Origin: Cohnella mopanensis
Lineage (GTDB): Bacteria; Bacillota; Bacilli; Paenibacillales; Paenibacillaceae
NCBI RefSeq assembly: GCF_022352055.1
Contig: NZ_JAKRWM010000002.1
Span: forward strand, 124,001 to 188,000
Direction: 5' to 3'
Length of the DNA: 64,000 bases
Within the stretch, counting starts at the first letter, position 1, and each line of letters begins with the position of its first letter. Of the stretch, positions 52,120-60,825 are shown one piece after another. A model generated the notes under the pieces. That model did not search any database. It saw nothing but the letters and a program-made list of their open reading frames with translations, and had not been told where the DNA came from. Both the position numbers and the translations under genes were made by a program.

Positions 52120-53241
52120 ATGAGTACCCTGACTTCGAGAACGAAGGAACAATACTGGATAGATCTGGCAGTTGAGTTGTCGGCGCGGTTTGCCCTATCG
52201 GCGGCCGAGACGGACAGAAAGGCAGAGCTGCCCAAGGATAACCTGCGTTTATTGTTCGAGCGGGGCTTGGATACGGCGATATTGCAGGAAGAGAAGGGCG
52301 GAGCGGGCATCTCGTACGCGACGTTCGGGCGTATCGTCTTTGAAATCGCGCGAGGATGCCCGTCAACGGCTTGCGTATGGCTGATGAACACTTCCGCTGC
52401 GGAATCTCTCATTACGTTATCCAATCCCGAGAAATCGGATTATTATTTGCATCAATGGAAGCAAGGCAAACGGTTCGCGAATGCGTTAAGCGAGCCTTCA
52501 TCCGGGAACCTGTTCCTTAATCCCGTTCAAGAGGCGACGCCTCTCGGAGACGGGGACTGGAGCTTGGACGGAGCCAAAAGGTTCGTATCCGGCTCGGAGT
52601 GGGCTGACTTTTTTCTAATTAACGTAAGCATCGACGGCGCTCCCGCATTTTTCGGCGTAGAGCGCGACGAGACGGTCGAGATTCACGAAATATGGGATGC
52701 GTTAGGCATGCGAGGCACGAGGAGCCAACTGATCGGGTTTAACGAGACGAGGCTGAGAGCCGACAATCGCTTCGGCCAAGTCGCTTCCACCCGCCAGAAT
52801 CTGATCGCTCTCGGTCTCCCTTGGCTGTCTCTAGGGATTGCCCAATCGGCATACGATGCGCTGATAGCGCAAGCCCAAGGGAAGAAACTTTCGGATGGCA
52901 AGCCATTGTCCCACGTGCAATGGATTCAATACGAAACGGCCGAGATTCATGTCAGGCTAAAGGCGGCTAAGCTGTTGGCGGAGCATCTGCTGGATTTGGC
53001 GGATGCCGGATCCGAGCAAACGATCGTCGTGTCGATGGAAGCCAAAATATTGGCTAACCAAATCGGCAAAGACGCCGCGGATCTTGGTCTTCGCGTTGGG
53101 GGAGGCCTTGCGTTCACGCGGGCTCTACCGTTCGAGAGGCATTTGCGCGACGCGCAAGCGGGCGGGCTGATGGCCTACTCCAGCGAGCTATGCAAATTGT
53201 TCGTCGGCAAGAACGAGCTGAACGTACGGGAGCAAGGGTAA
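52120..53241 (+). CDS. Acyl-CoA dehydrogenase-fold flavin monooxygenase (DszC/SfnC-like)
   Basis: About 373 residues with the three-part acyl-CoA dehydrogenase fold: an N-terminal helical domain, a beta domain (LDGAKRFVSGSEWADFFLI) and a C-terminal four-helix bundle. Members next to Ssu- and Dsz-type genes, such as DszC and SfnC, are FMNH2-dependent monooxygenases that act on sulfur or nitrogen and not on acyl-CoA; the catalytic Glu of true dehydrogenases is not evident. It needs reduced flavin from a reductase that is not in this operon. ATG 52120 has GGAGGG ten bases upstream; ATG 52099 is possible. Confidence 0.82.
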   Translation: MSTLTSRTKEQYWIDLAVELSARFALSAAETDRKAELPKDNLRLLFERGLDTAILQEEKGGAGISYATFGRIVFEIARGCPSTACVWLMNTSAAESLITLSNPEKSDYYLHQWKQGKRFANALSEPSSGNLFLNPVQEATPLGDGDWSLDGAKRFVSGSEWADFFLINVSIDGAPAFFGVERDETVEIHEIWDALGMRGTRSQLIGFNETRLRADNRFGQVASTRQNLIALGLPWLSLGIAQSAYDALIAQAQGKKLSDGKPLSHVQWIQYETAEIHVRLKAAKLLAEHLLDLADAGSEQTIVVSMEAKILANQIGKDAADLGLRVGGGLAFTRALPFERHLRDAQAGGLMAYSSELCKLFVGKNELNVREQG

Positions 53242-53245
53242 TCTT

Positions 53246-54613
53246 ATGGCCAAACAAATCAGACTGAACGCTTTCGACGTGAACGCGGCCATGCACAATT
53301 CGCACGGCTTGTGGAAGCATCCGGAAAGCGAGAGATACCGGTATAAAGATTTGAAATATTGGGCCGAGATGGCGCAATTGCTGGAACGCGGTTTGTTCGA
53401 CGCGTTGTTCCTAGCGGATGTGTACGGCTTTTACGATATTTACCGGGGGAGCAGGGACGCGGCTCTTCGGGACGCGATCCAGGCGCCGATCAACGATCCT
53501 TCGCTCATCATCCCGACAATGGCTTACTCGACGAAACATTTAAGCTTTGCCGTCACGGTTCCGACAACCTATGAGCAGCCCTACGCCCATGCCAGGCGAA
53601 TGACGACGCTGGATCATCTGACGAACGGCCGGATCGGTTGGAACGTGGTCACTTCCTTCCTGCCGAGCGCAGCGCGCAACTTCGGGCTGAATCGGATGAT
53701 CGGACATGACGAGCGCTACGATATCGCGGACGAGTATTTGGAAGTCGTCTACAAGCTGTGGGAAGGAAGCTGGGAAGACGATGCGGTTGTTCGGGATGCC
53801 GTTAACGGAATTTACACGGACCCGTCCAAGGTTCATGAGATTCATCATGAAGGCAAGCATTTTCGCATACCCGGTCCGCATTTGAGCGAACCGTCGCCGC
53901 AACGGACGCCCGTCTTGTATCAAGCCGGCGCTTCCCCAAGGGGGAGGGCATTTGCGGCAAAACACGCGGAATGCGTCTTCATCGACGGCCATTCCTATGA
54001 AAGCATGAAGTTTTACGTCGACGATATTCGGGCGCAGGCCGTTGCTTACGGGCGGCATCCCGACGACATCAAAGTGTTCATGGCATTAAGCACAATCGTG
54101 GGAACGACGGCCAAGGAAGCGGAAGAGAAGTTCCGCGAACTGACTGCGCTAAGCAGTGAGGAAGGCCCGCAAGCGATCTACGGAGGGTACTCGGGCATTG
54201 ACCTGTCTAAAGGTGATCCGAATCAAATCTTGACCTACCAGTCTACCGATCACGGGCAAACCGTGCTGGCCCGCTATACGAAGATGTCTCCGAAAGAGAT
54301 GACGTACGGAGAAGTCATCGAGTCGGTCAAGAAAATCGGAGGCAGAGCGGTCGTTCTAACTGGCTCGGCCGAGCAGGTAGCGGATCAGATGCAGACGTGG
54401 ATGGAGAAAACGGGAATCGACGGGTTTAATCTCGGCCATCTCGTCACGCCGGGCAGCTTGAAGGAAGTCATTGACGGAGTCGTTCCGATCTTGCAGGAGC
54501 GCGGGGTATACAAAACGCAATATGAACCAGGTACGATGCGCGAGAAGCTGTTCGGAGCCGGGCAAAGCCGGTTGACCGAGCGGCATCCGGGCGCCGGTTA
54601 CCGATACAAGTGA
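53246..54613 (+). CDS. NtaA/SnaA/DszA-type FMN-dependent monooxygenase (copy 1)
   Basis: A 455-residue bacterial-luciferase-like oxygenase. RLNAFDVNAAMHNSHGLWKHP, HARRMTTLDHLTNGRIGWNVVTS and GPHLSEPSPQRTPVLYQAGASPRGRAFAAKHAE are hallmarks of the NtaA/SnaA/DszA family. Such enzymes use FMNH2 and oxygen to cleave C-S or C-N bonds (DszA: dibenzothiophene sulfone; NtaA: nitrilotriacetate). It is followed 12 bp later by a close paralogue, a tandem duplication. ATG 53246 starts 4 bp after the previous stop, with the SD AAGGG inside the upstream gene. Confidence 0.9.
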   Translation: MAKQIRLNAFDVNAAMHNSHGLWKHPESERYRYKDLKYWAEMAQLLERGLFDALFLADVYGFYDIYRGSRDAALRDAIQAPINDPSLIIPTMAYSTKHLSFAVTVPTTYEQPYAHARRMTTLDHLTNGRIGWNVVTSFLPSAARNFGLNRMIGHDERYDIADEYLEVVYKLWEGSWEDDAVVRDAVNGIYTDPSKVHEIHHEGKHFRIPGPHLSEPSPQRTPVLYQAGASPRGRAFAAKHAECVFIDGHSYESMKFYVDDIRAQAVAYGRHPDDIKVFMALSTIVGTTAKEAEEKFRELTALSSEEGPQAIYGGYSGIDLSKGDPNQILTYQSTDHGQTVLARYTKMSPKEMTYGEVIESVKKIGGRAVVLTGSAEQVADQMQTWMEKTGIDGFNLGHLVTPGSLKEVIDGVVPILQERGVYKTQYEPGTMREKLFGAGQSRLTERHPGAGYRYK

Positions 54614-54625
54614 GGGAATGCGACG

Positions 54626-55996
54626 ATGGGGAAAAAAATATTGCTGAACGCTTTCGACATGAATACCGCCATGCATAGCGCTCACGGACTGTGGAAGCAT
54701 CCGGCGAATCAGCGTCATCGCTATAAAGATTTGAACTATTGGGTCGAATTGGCGAAATTGCTGGAACGGGGGAAATTCGATGCCTTGTTCTTGGCGGACG
54801 TGCTCGGCTTCTATGATATATTCGGCGGCAATCGCGACGCGGCGTTAAGGGATGCGGTTCAAGCGCCGGTTAACGATCCGTCCTTGATCATTCCGACGAT
54901 GGCTTATGCGACGGAGCATCTCAGCTTCGCGGTCACGATACCGACAACGTACGAGCCGCCATACGCGCACGCTCGGCGAATGTCGACGTTAGATCATCTG
55001 ACGGGAGGACGCGTGGGCTGGAATATCGTCACCTCTTTTTTGCCAAGCGCGGCATTAAACTTCGGGTTAGACCGCATGGTTACCCATGATGAAAGATACG
55101 AAGTCGCGGATGAATATCTCGAAGTCGTCTACAAGCTATGGGAAGCCAGTTGGGAGGACGATGCCGTCATTCGCGACGCGGCGCGAGGCATCTATACCGA
55201 TCCCGCCAAAGTCCACGAGATTAACCATCAAGGCAAATATTACAACATTCCGGGTCCGCATTTAAGCGAACCGTCTCCTCAGCGTACCCCTGTTCTCTAT
55301 CAGGCGGGGACGTCGGCGAGAGGAAGGGAATTCGCGGCGAAACACGCGGAATGCGTGTTCATCGATGCGCACAACTTCGAGAGCTTGAAATTTTACGTGG
55401 ACGATATTCGGGCCAAAGCGGTCTCATACGGGCGTAAGCCGGAAGACGTAAAGGTGTTCATGGCGATTAACTCGATCGTGGGGCGTACCCGGGCGGAAGC
55501 GGAAGAGAAGTTCCGAGAATATACGGCTATCCGCAGCGATGAAGCTCCTCAAGTGCTATACGGAGGATTTAGCGGAATCGATCTGTCCAAATACGATCGT
55601 TCCGATTACTTGTCCTACTATGCTTCCGATCATGGCCAAGCAGCGGTTGCCCGGTTCACGACGATGTCGGAGAAAAAGATGAACGTCGGCGAAGTCGTGG
55701 ACGAAATCACGAAGATCGGGGGAAGAAGCGCATTGCTATTCGGTTCGGGCGAAGAAGTCGCCGACCAAATGCAGCAATGGGTCGAGCGTACGGGAATCGA
55801 CGGGTTTAATCTGGCCCATCTCATTACTCCGGGCAGCTTGGAAGACATCATCGATCTCGTCGTTCCGATTTTGCAGGAACGGGGATTGTACAAGACGGAG
55901 TACGAGAAAGGAACGATGCGCGAGAAGCTATTCGGTCCTGGGGATAGCCGTCTCCCGGATAGGCATCCCGGCGCGGCGTTCCGACGCCGTAATTGA
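54626..55996 (+). CDS. NtaA/SnaA/DszA-type FMN-dependent monooxygenase (copy 2)
   Basis: A 456-residue paralogue of the upstream gene, colinear over its whole length and by eye about three quarters identical. Differences cluster in the loops that shape the substrate pocket (for example FGGNRD for YRGSRD and TSARGREF for ASPRGRAF), which suggests a different but related substrate instead of simple redundancy. All flavin-binding segments are kept. It begins at ATG 54626 behind GAGGGAATGCGACG. Confidence 0.9.
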   Translation: MGKKILLNAFDMNTAMHSAHGLWKHPANQRHRYKDLNYWVELAKLLERGKFDALFLADVLGFYDIFGGNRDAALRDAVQAPVNDPSLIIPTMAYATEHLSFAVTIPTTYEPPYAHARRMSTLDHLTGGRVGWNIVTSFLPSAALNFGLDRMVTHDERYEVADEYLEVVYKLWEASWEDDAVIRDAARGIYTDPAKVHEINHQGKYYNIPGPHLSEPSPQRTPVLYQAGTSARGREFAAKHAECVFIDAHNFESLKFYVDDIRAKAVSYGRKPEDVKVFMAINSIVGRTRAEAEEKFREYTAIRSDEAPQVLYGGFSGIDLSKYDRSDYLSYYASDHGQAAVARFTTMSEKKMNVGEVVDEITKIGGRSALLFGSGEEVADQMQQWVERTGIDGFNLAHLITPGSLEDIIDLVVPILQERGLYKTEYEKGTMREKLFGPGDSRLPDRHPGAAFRRRN

Positions 55997-56014
55997 TAAA
56001 GGAGTGATAGGGAT

Positions 56015-57457
56015 ATGTCCTCCAGAGGAAACCGATTCCTGGATAGCTTGAACGACGGCCGCAGCGTATGGCTCGATAATGATAAAGTGAGCGACCTTCC
56101 GTCTCACCCGGCATTCACGGGAACGCTGAATACGATTAGCCGGTTGTTCGATTTTTTGGACGATAGCAAAGTTAGGGATCACGTCGGGTATCCCGTGACC
56201 GGGAGCGACAAGTACGCGCATAGTTCGTTTCTGGTTCCCTATAGCGCGGAGGATCTGGCAAGGAGAAGTCATGCGTTCTCCTATTGGGCGAAAGAAACGA
56301 ACGGAGTCATGAGCCGGTTGTCCGACTATGCCCGCTCTCTAGTGACGGGGTGGTACGGCTCCCGCAAACAGCTCGGAAAGCTGGATTCGCAGCTGGAATC
56401 GAAAATATCGGCTTATTATCAAGAAGCGAGAGACAAGGATCTGTTTCTGACGACTTCGTTATTGGATCCGCAGATCGACAGGTCCAAAGGATTAGACGAT
56501 CAGAGAATCGCGGAAAGATATTTGCACGTCGTCAAGGAGACGAGCGAGGGCATCGTCTTAAGCGGAGCTAAAATGATCGCGACAGGTGCCCCTTATACGA
56601 ATGATTTTTTGATCTTCTCGTTCAATAAGGTAGATGTTCGGCATAGCAAGCACGCGCATGCCATTATCGTACCCGCAGGCTCGAAAGGATTGCATATCGT
56701 CTGCAGGGAGTCTTTCGCGGAGGTGGGCGTCCAGGATCACCCGCTAAGCGCGCGGTATGACGAGATGGACGCGGTACTCCTGTTCGACGAGGTGCTCGTG
56801 CCTTGGGAACGCGTGCTAATTAATGGGGATGCGGATGCGGTTTGGAAGTTAAGATCGCACGTTTCTTCCAATACGCTCGCGTTCCATCAGACGATCGTTC
56901 GTTTCGTCGCGAAGCTAGAGTTCGTTACGGGAGTCACTTTTGCTGTGGCGGATGCGATAGGAGTCAACGGCTTCTTGCACGTTCAGGAGAAATTAGGCGA
57001 GCTCATCACGCAGATCGATACGATGAAGGCGCTCGTCATCGCCTCCGAGGCGCAGGCCAAGGTGGATCCGGCCACGGGAATGTGGCTGCCCGAGGCTTCC
57101 TATATCGATACGGCGAGAAGTATTGGAACGAAGCTGTATCCTCGGGCGATCGAAATTTTGCAGCAAGTCGGCGCGGGTGGATTCGTCCAAACTCCCGCGA
57201 AAATGAGCCAGTTCGACGGACCGTTAAGCGATCTGCTTAATCTCTATTTCGAAGGGGTATCCATTAACGCGGAAAATAAGGTGCAGCTGTTCAAGCTGGC
57301 GTGGGATCTGTTGGGTAGCCAGTTGGGTTCCAGGCACGAACTATATGAACGATTCTATGCCGGGGATCCGGTAAGGAGCTTCGCCAATCAGTATTTAAGC
57401 AGCGACAAGTCGGCTTTAGTCGATCCGATATGGAAGCTTCTGCGACAATCGCGCTAA
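56015..57457 (+). CDS. HpaB-like/acyl-CoA dehydrogenase-fold flavin monooxygenase
   Basis: A 480-residue protein of the 4-hydroxyphenylacetate 3-hydroxylase (HpaB) family, FADH2- or FMNH2-dependent. SYWAKETNGVMSRLSDYARSLVTGW and LSGAKMIATGAPYTNDFLIF are typical N-terminal and beta-domain motifs, and the C-terminal helices are complete. HpaB-like proteins hydroxylate phenols, but relatives act on other ring or heteroatom substrates. In a sulfur operon it may oxidise an aromatic organosulfur intermediate; this is inference. It starts at ATG 56015 behind AAAGGAGTGATAGGGAT. Confidence 0.85.
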   Translation: MSSRGNRFLDSLNDGRSVWLDNDKVSDLPSHPAFTGTLNTISRLFDFLDDSKVRDHVGYPVTGSDKYAHSSFLVPYSAEDLARRSHAFSYWAKETNGVMSRLSDYARSLVTGWYGSRKQLGKLDSQLESKISAYYQEARDKDLFLTTSLLDPQIDRSKGLDDQRIAERYLHVVKETSEGIVLSGAKMIATGAPYTNDFLIFSFNKVDVRHSKHAHAIIVPAGSKGLHIVCRESFAEVGVQDHPLSARYDEMDAVLLFDEVLVPWERVLINGDADAVWKLRSHVSSNTLAFHQTIVRFVAKLEFVTGVTFAVADAIGVNGFLHVQEKLGELITQIDTMKALVIASEAQAKVDPATGMWLPEASYIDTARSIGTKLYPRAIEILQQVGAGGFVQTPAKMSQFDGPLSDLLNLYFEGVSINAENKVQLFKLAWDLLGSQLGSRHELYERFYAGDPVRSFANQYLSSDKSALVDPIWKLLRQSR

Positions 57458-57477
57458 CATAGGGAGGAGTGCAGGAC

Positions 57478-58620
57478 ATGGAAGTATTCTGGTTTATTCC
57501 CACGCACGGCGACGGCAAATATTTAGGGACGGGGCACGGCGCGCGCGCGGTTGATTTCGATTACATGACCCAGATCGCCAAGGCGGCGGATAGCCTTGGA
57601 TACGGAGGCGTGCTTCTGCCGACGGGCAAATCGTGCGAAGATCCTTGGATTGCGGCCTCCGCATTGATTCCGATGACCCAGAGGCTTAAGTTTCTCGTTG
57701 CGGTACGTCCGGGGCTTATGTCGCCGACGATCGCGGCAAGAATGGCTTCGACGTTCGACCGGATATCCGGCGGAAGATTGCTGATCAACGTCGTGACCGG
57801 CGGGGATCCGGTAGAGCTTGCGGGCGAAGGCCTACATCTCGACCACGATGCCCGGTATGAGATGACGGACGAATTCCTAACCGTTTGGCGCAAAGCGCTT
57901 CAAGGCGAAGAGATCGATCTCGACGGCGAGCATATTCGGATTAAAGGCGGCAAAGTGCTGTACCCGCCGATTCAACAACCTTATCCCCCCCTATACTTCG
58001 GCGGTTCTTCGGATGCGGGCCATAAAGTAGCGGCCAACCATATCGACGTCTACCTGTCATGGGGAGAGCCGCCCGAACAGGTAGCCGAGAAGATCGAAGT
58101 CGTTCGCAAACTGGCTGCCGAACAAGGCAGAACGGTACGATTTGGAATCCGGCTGCATGTCATCGTCCGAGAGAAGGAGGAAGACGCTTGGAAAGCTGCG
58201 GATGAACTCATTAGCTACTTGGACGATAATTCGATCGCCAGCGCCCAGAAAATATTGGATCGTTTCGACTCGGTCGGCCAGCGAAGAATGATGAATCTGC
58301 ATGGGGGAAGCCGGGAAAATCTCGAGATCAGCCCTAATCTATGGGCCGGAGTTGGGCTAGTGCGCGGCGGCGCGGGAACCGCGCTAGTCGGCGACCCTCA
58401 GACCGTCGCGGACCGGATGAAAGCTTATGCGGATATCGGGATCGAAACGTTCATTTTATCCGGTTATCCGCACTTGGAGGAAGCTTATCGGACGGCGGAG
58501 CTGCTATTCCCGTTGCTGCCTCTGAAAGAGAAACAAGAGAAAAGGGCGGGCAATTCGTACATTAGCCCGTTCGGCGAGATGATCGCCAACAACGAGATTC
58601 CAAAAGTGAATGCCCGTTGA
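57478..58620 (+). CDS. ssuD: FMNH2-dependent alkanesulfonate monooxygenase
   Basis: A 380-residue luciferase-like enzyme that releases sulfite from alkanesulfonates. The start [17 protein letters not shown], the [38 protein letters not shown] block and the C-terminal [11 protein letters not shown] are diagnostic of SsuD, including the catalytic Cys in GKSCEDPW near residue 52. ATG 57478 is chosen because GGGAGGAG is spaced nine bases upstream, and this matches the family N-terminus. No ssuE flavin reductase accompanies it. Confidence 0.95.
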   Translation: MEVFWFIPTHGDGKYLGTGHGARAVDFDYMTQIAKAADSLGYGGVLLPTGKSCEDPWIAASALIPMTQRLKFLVAVRPGLMSPTIAARMASTFDRISGGRLLINVVTGGDPVELAGEGLHLDHDARYEMTDEFLTVWRKALQGEEIDLDGEHIRIKGGKVLYPPIQQPYPPLYFGGSSDAGHKVAANHIDVYLSWGEPPEQVAEKIEVVRKLAAEQGRTVRFGIRLHVIVREKEEDAWKAADELISYLDDNSIASAQKILDRFDSVGQRRMMNLHGGSRENLEISPNLWAGVGLVRGGAGTALVGDPQTVADRMKAYADIGIETFILSGYPHLEEAYRTAELLFPLLPLKEKQEKRAGNSYISPFGEMIANNEIPKVNAR

Positions 58621-58650
58621 GGCAGACGGTAACCCGGGAGGATTTTAACT

Positions 58651-59673
58651 ATGGCAGCCGATATAGACGAGGATTGGCTAGCGAACTTGCCGAAGGTGGA
58701 ATTGCATATCCATCTCGAGGGTTCGATTCCGACGGCTATGTTGCTAACCCTTGCGAGTAAATACGGAGAGGATCTCCCCGGACCCGTAGAGAAGCTGTAT
58801 GAATTCGACGGCTTGAAATCCTTCCTGGAGTTTCTCGATTGGATTTGCGGTTTGATTCGCTCCAATGATGATTTAGAATCAATCGCATACGAGTTTGCCC
58901 GGAGGTTGTCGGAGCAACGCGTCTCTTATGCGGAAGTGATCGTGAATCCGACCCACTGGAGTCGCCATTGGACGTTAGACCGACTAAGCGAAGGGTTGAT
59001 CGCAGGCTTCGAACGCGCGGCAGACGAAGGGTTAACCGATTGCAGACTACTTTTGTCCTTGCTGCGAACGCAGAGTAGCGATGCCGCCGAAGGTCTTGTC
59101 GATTGGATGATCGCGAACCGAAATCCGCGTATCGTCGGCTTGTCTATCGACGGGAACGAGCAAGCCGCGGGGAGAACCGGACCTAGGTTCGCTCATGCGT
59201 TCGCTAAGGCGAGAGGAGCTGGAATCGCAACGACGGCTCACGCGGGAGAATCGTCCGGTCCCGAAGGGGTATGGGACGCCCTGGACCTGTTGCGCGTTAA
59301 TCGCATCGATCATGGCGTAAGGGCGGCAGAAGACCCGAAGTTGCTTGCGCGGCTAGCACGCGAGGAGATCGTGCTTAACGTGTGCTTAACCTCGAATTTG
59401 GTGCTGCTGTATCCGTCGATTGAGCTGCACCCTCTTCGCAAGCTATTGGAATCGGGAGTCCGCGTGACGGTTAATACCGACGATCCGGAACTGCTCGGCA
59501 TTACGCTGACAAGCGAGTGGGCGAAGGTTGCTTCACTATGCGGTTGGTCACGTGAAGATGCCGTGGCTACAACGCGCCGCACGATCGATGCGGCTTTCTG
59601 CGACGAGGTCAGGAAACGGGAATTGCACCTAGAGCTAGATTATTATTTAGGATTGGAAAATTCCGAAAAATAG
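58651..59673 (+). CDS. Adenosine deaminase-family protein
   Basis: A 340-residue zinc amidohydrolase. The metal and catalytic motifs are complete: HIHLEGS (near residue 20), TAHAGESSGPEG (near 195, with the catalytic Glu two positions after the zinc His's neighbour), NRIDHG and NTDDPELL. It is the last gene of the sulfur operon, starting 30 bp after ssuD behind GGGAGGATTTTAACT. True adenosine deaminases, adenine deaminases and 5'-methylthioadenosine/S-adenosylhomocysteine deaminases share this plan, and its place suggests a sulfur-containing nucleoside as a candidate substrate. That is inference. Confidence 0.88.
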   Translation: MAADIDEDWLANLPKVELHIHLEGSIPTAMLLTLASKYGEDLPGPVEKLYEFDGLKSFLEFLDWICGLIRSNDDLESIAYEFARRLSEQRVSYAEVIVNPTHWSRHWTLDRLSEGLIAGFERAADEGLTDCRLLLSLLRTQSSDAAEGLVDWMIANRNPRIVGLSIDGNEQAAGRTGPRFAHAFAKARGAGIATTAHAGESSGPEGVWDALDLLRVNRIDHGVRAAEDPKLLARLAREEIVLNVCLTSNLVLLYPSIELHPLRKLLESGVRVTVNTDDPELLGITLTSEWAKVASLCGWSREDAVATTRRTIDAAFCDEVRKRELHLELDYYLGLENSEK

Positions 59674-59686
59674 GCTTAACGAAATA

Positions 59687-59734
59687 GGCAGTCCCAACAG
59701 GTCAAGTCATTAGACCTTGCGGGACTGCCCTTTG
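59687..59734 (+). terminator. Terminator of the organosulfur operon
   Basis: GGCAGTCCC (59687-59695) pairs with GGGACTGCC (59721-59729); GGTC/GACC pairs inside; CTTT follows. It lies 13 bp after the deaminase gene. Confidence 0.85.
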
Positions 59735-59806
59735 TCTTTTATTAAATGCGGAATAACGATCAAATGGAGGCGAATATTGGGGAACGCCAGTAAAGCGAAC
59801 GGGAGC

Positions 59807-60679
59807 CTAATCGTTCATACTTGAACTTGATTTTATATTGTTGCGGTATTCCCGAGCCGAAGATCGGGTTATTTTTTTGAACGTTTTGCCGAAGTGGGAG
59901 AAGTTATCGAAGCCGACTTGCGCGGCTACGGAAGTGATGGAGAGATTGCTTTCCCTAAGCAATCTCTGCGCTTCTTTAATCCGCGTAAGGTTTAAGTAAT
60001 CGATCAGAGTAAACCCCGTAATTTCCTTGAATGCGCGGCTCATGTAATAAGGGCTAATGAAAAATCGCTCCGATAGCTCCTTAACGCGGATTTGTTCTCC
60101 GTAATTCGCGTTTAAGTAACGTACGACCTCCGAAATTTTACGGTGCAAGGGGGAAACGTATATAGGTTCTGGCAGTCGATTGGCGGCGACATGACGTGAA
60201 GAAACAAGGAGCAGCTGTATAACGGATTGTTGCAGGGAAATATCGTATCCCATCGGTTTGTCGCGCAGCTCGGCTAGCAAATGCATGATGGATTGATCTA
60301 ATCGGCGACGGCTTTCCTCGGGCAGGCTGACGATCGGGCTCTGCTGCTGGAATGGAGCGAGCAACAAGGAATCATGCTGCTTGAGTACGTCACGGACGAA
60401 CCGGTCGTCAATATGGATGACGATTCTCTCATGCGCGGGTTCGACGTCGAGAAGCGTTTTATGAACTTCGTTCTTATCGATGAAGACCAGGTCGCCTGCG
60501 GATACCCGATAAGTCGAGTCTTTGACGAAATAGATGCGGGATCCGGAAAGGAGATAATAGATCTCATAATAGGGATGAAAGTGATTGCTAGACATGCTGT
60601 ATGGGGCTGATCTCCTTACGTATTCGATATATAAGGGGTCAGAATAAGTTCCGTGAATCATCGTTAGCGGCAGCTCCAT
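59807..60679 (-). CDS. AraC-family transcriptional regulator with cupin domain
   Basis: A 290-residue regulator. The N-terminal cupin (HFHPYYEIYYLLSGSRIYFV... about 30-110) would bind a sugar or sugar acid, and the C-terminal two helix-turn-helix motifs (IRVKELSERFFISPYYMSRAFKEITGF and LSITSVAAQVGFDNFSHFGKTFKK) bind DNA. It is divergent from the Gfo/Idh gene and uxaC and probably controls them. It starts at ATG 60679 (GAAAGGAG upstream on the minus strand). The 146-bp divergent region holds both promoters; no operator was recognised. Confidence 0.92.
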   Translation of the reverse strand: MELPLTMIHGTYSDPLYIEYVRRSAPYSMSSNHFHPYYEIYYLLSGSRIYFVKDSTYRVSAGDLVFIDKNEVHKTLLDVEPAHERIVIHIDDRFVRDVLKQHDSLLLAPFQQQSPIVSLPEESRRRLDQSIMHLLAELRDKPMGYDISLQQSVIQLLLVSSRHVAANRLPEPIYVSPLHRKISEVVRYLNANYGEQIRVKELSERFFISPYYMSRAFKEITGFTLIDYLNLTRIKEAQRLLRESNLSITSVAAQVGFDNFSHFGKTFKKITRSSAREYRNNIKSSSSMND

Positions 60680-60825
60680 TGTTGTTCTACTCCTTTCACT
60701 TCTTTTGATTATAGCAAGATATGCGGGGTTTTTGGGATTTTGAGCAGAAAATACGGAGAATAATATGCTCGTTTGCGATAAATTTACCTTATAGAAATTC
60801 TACTAATCGCAAAAGGGTGAGCATA

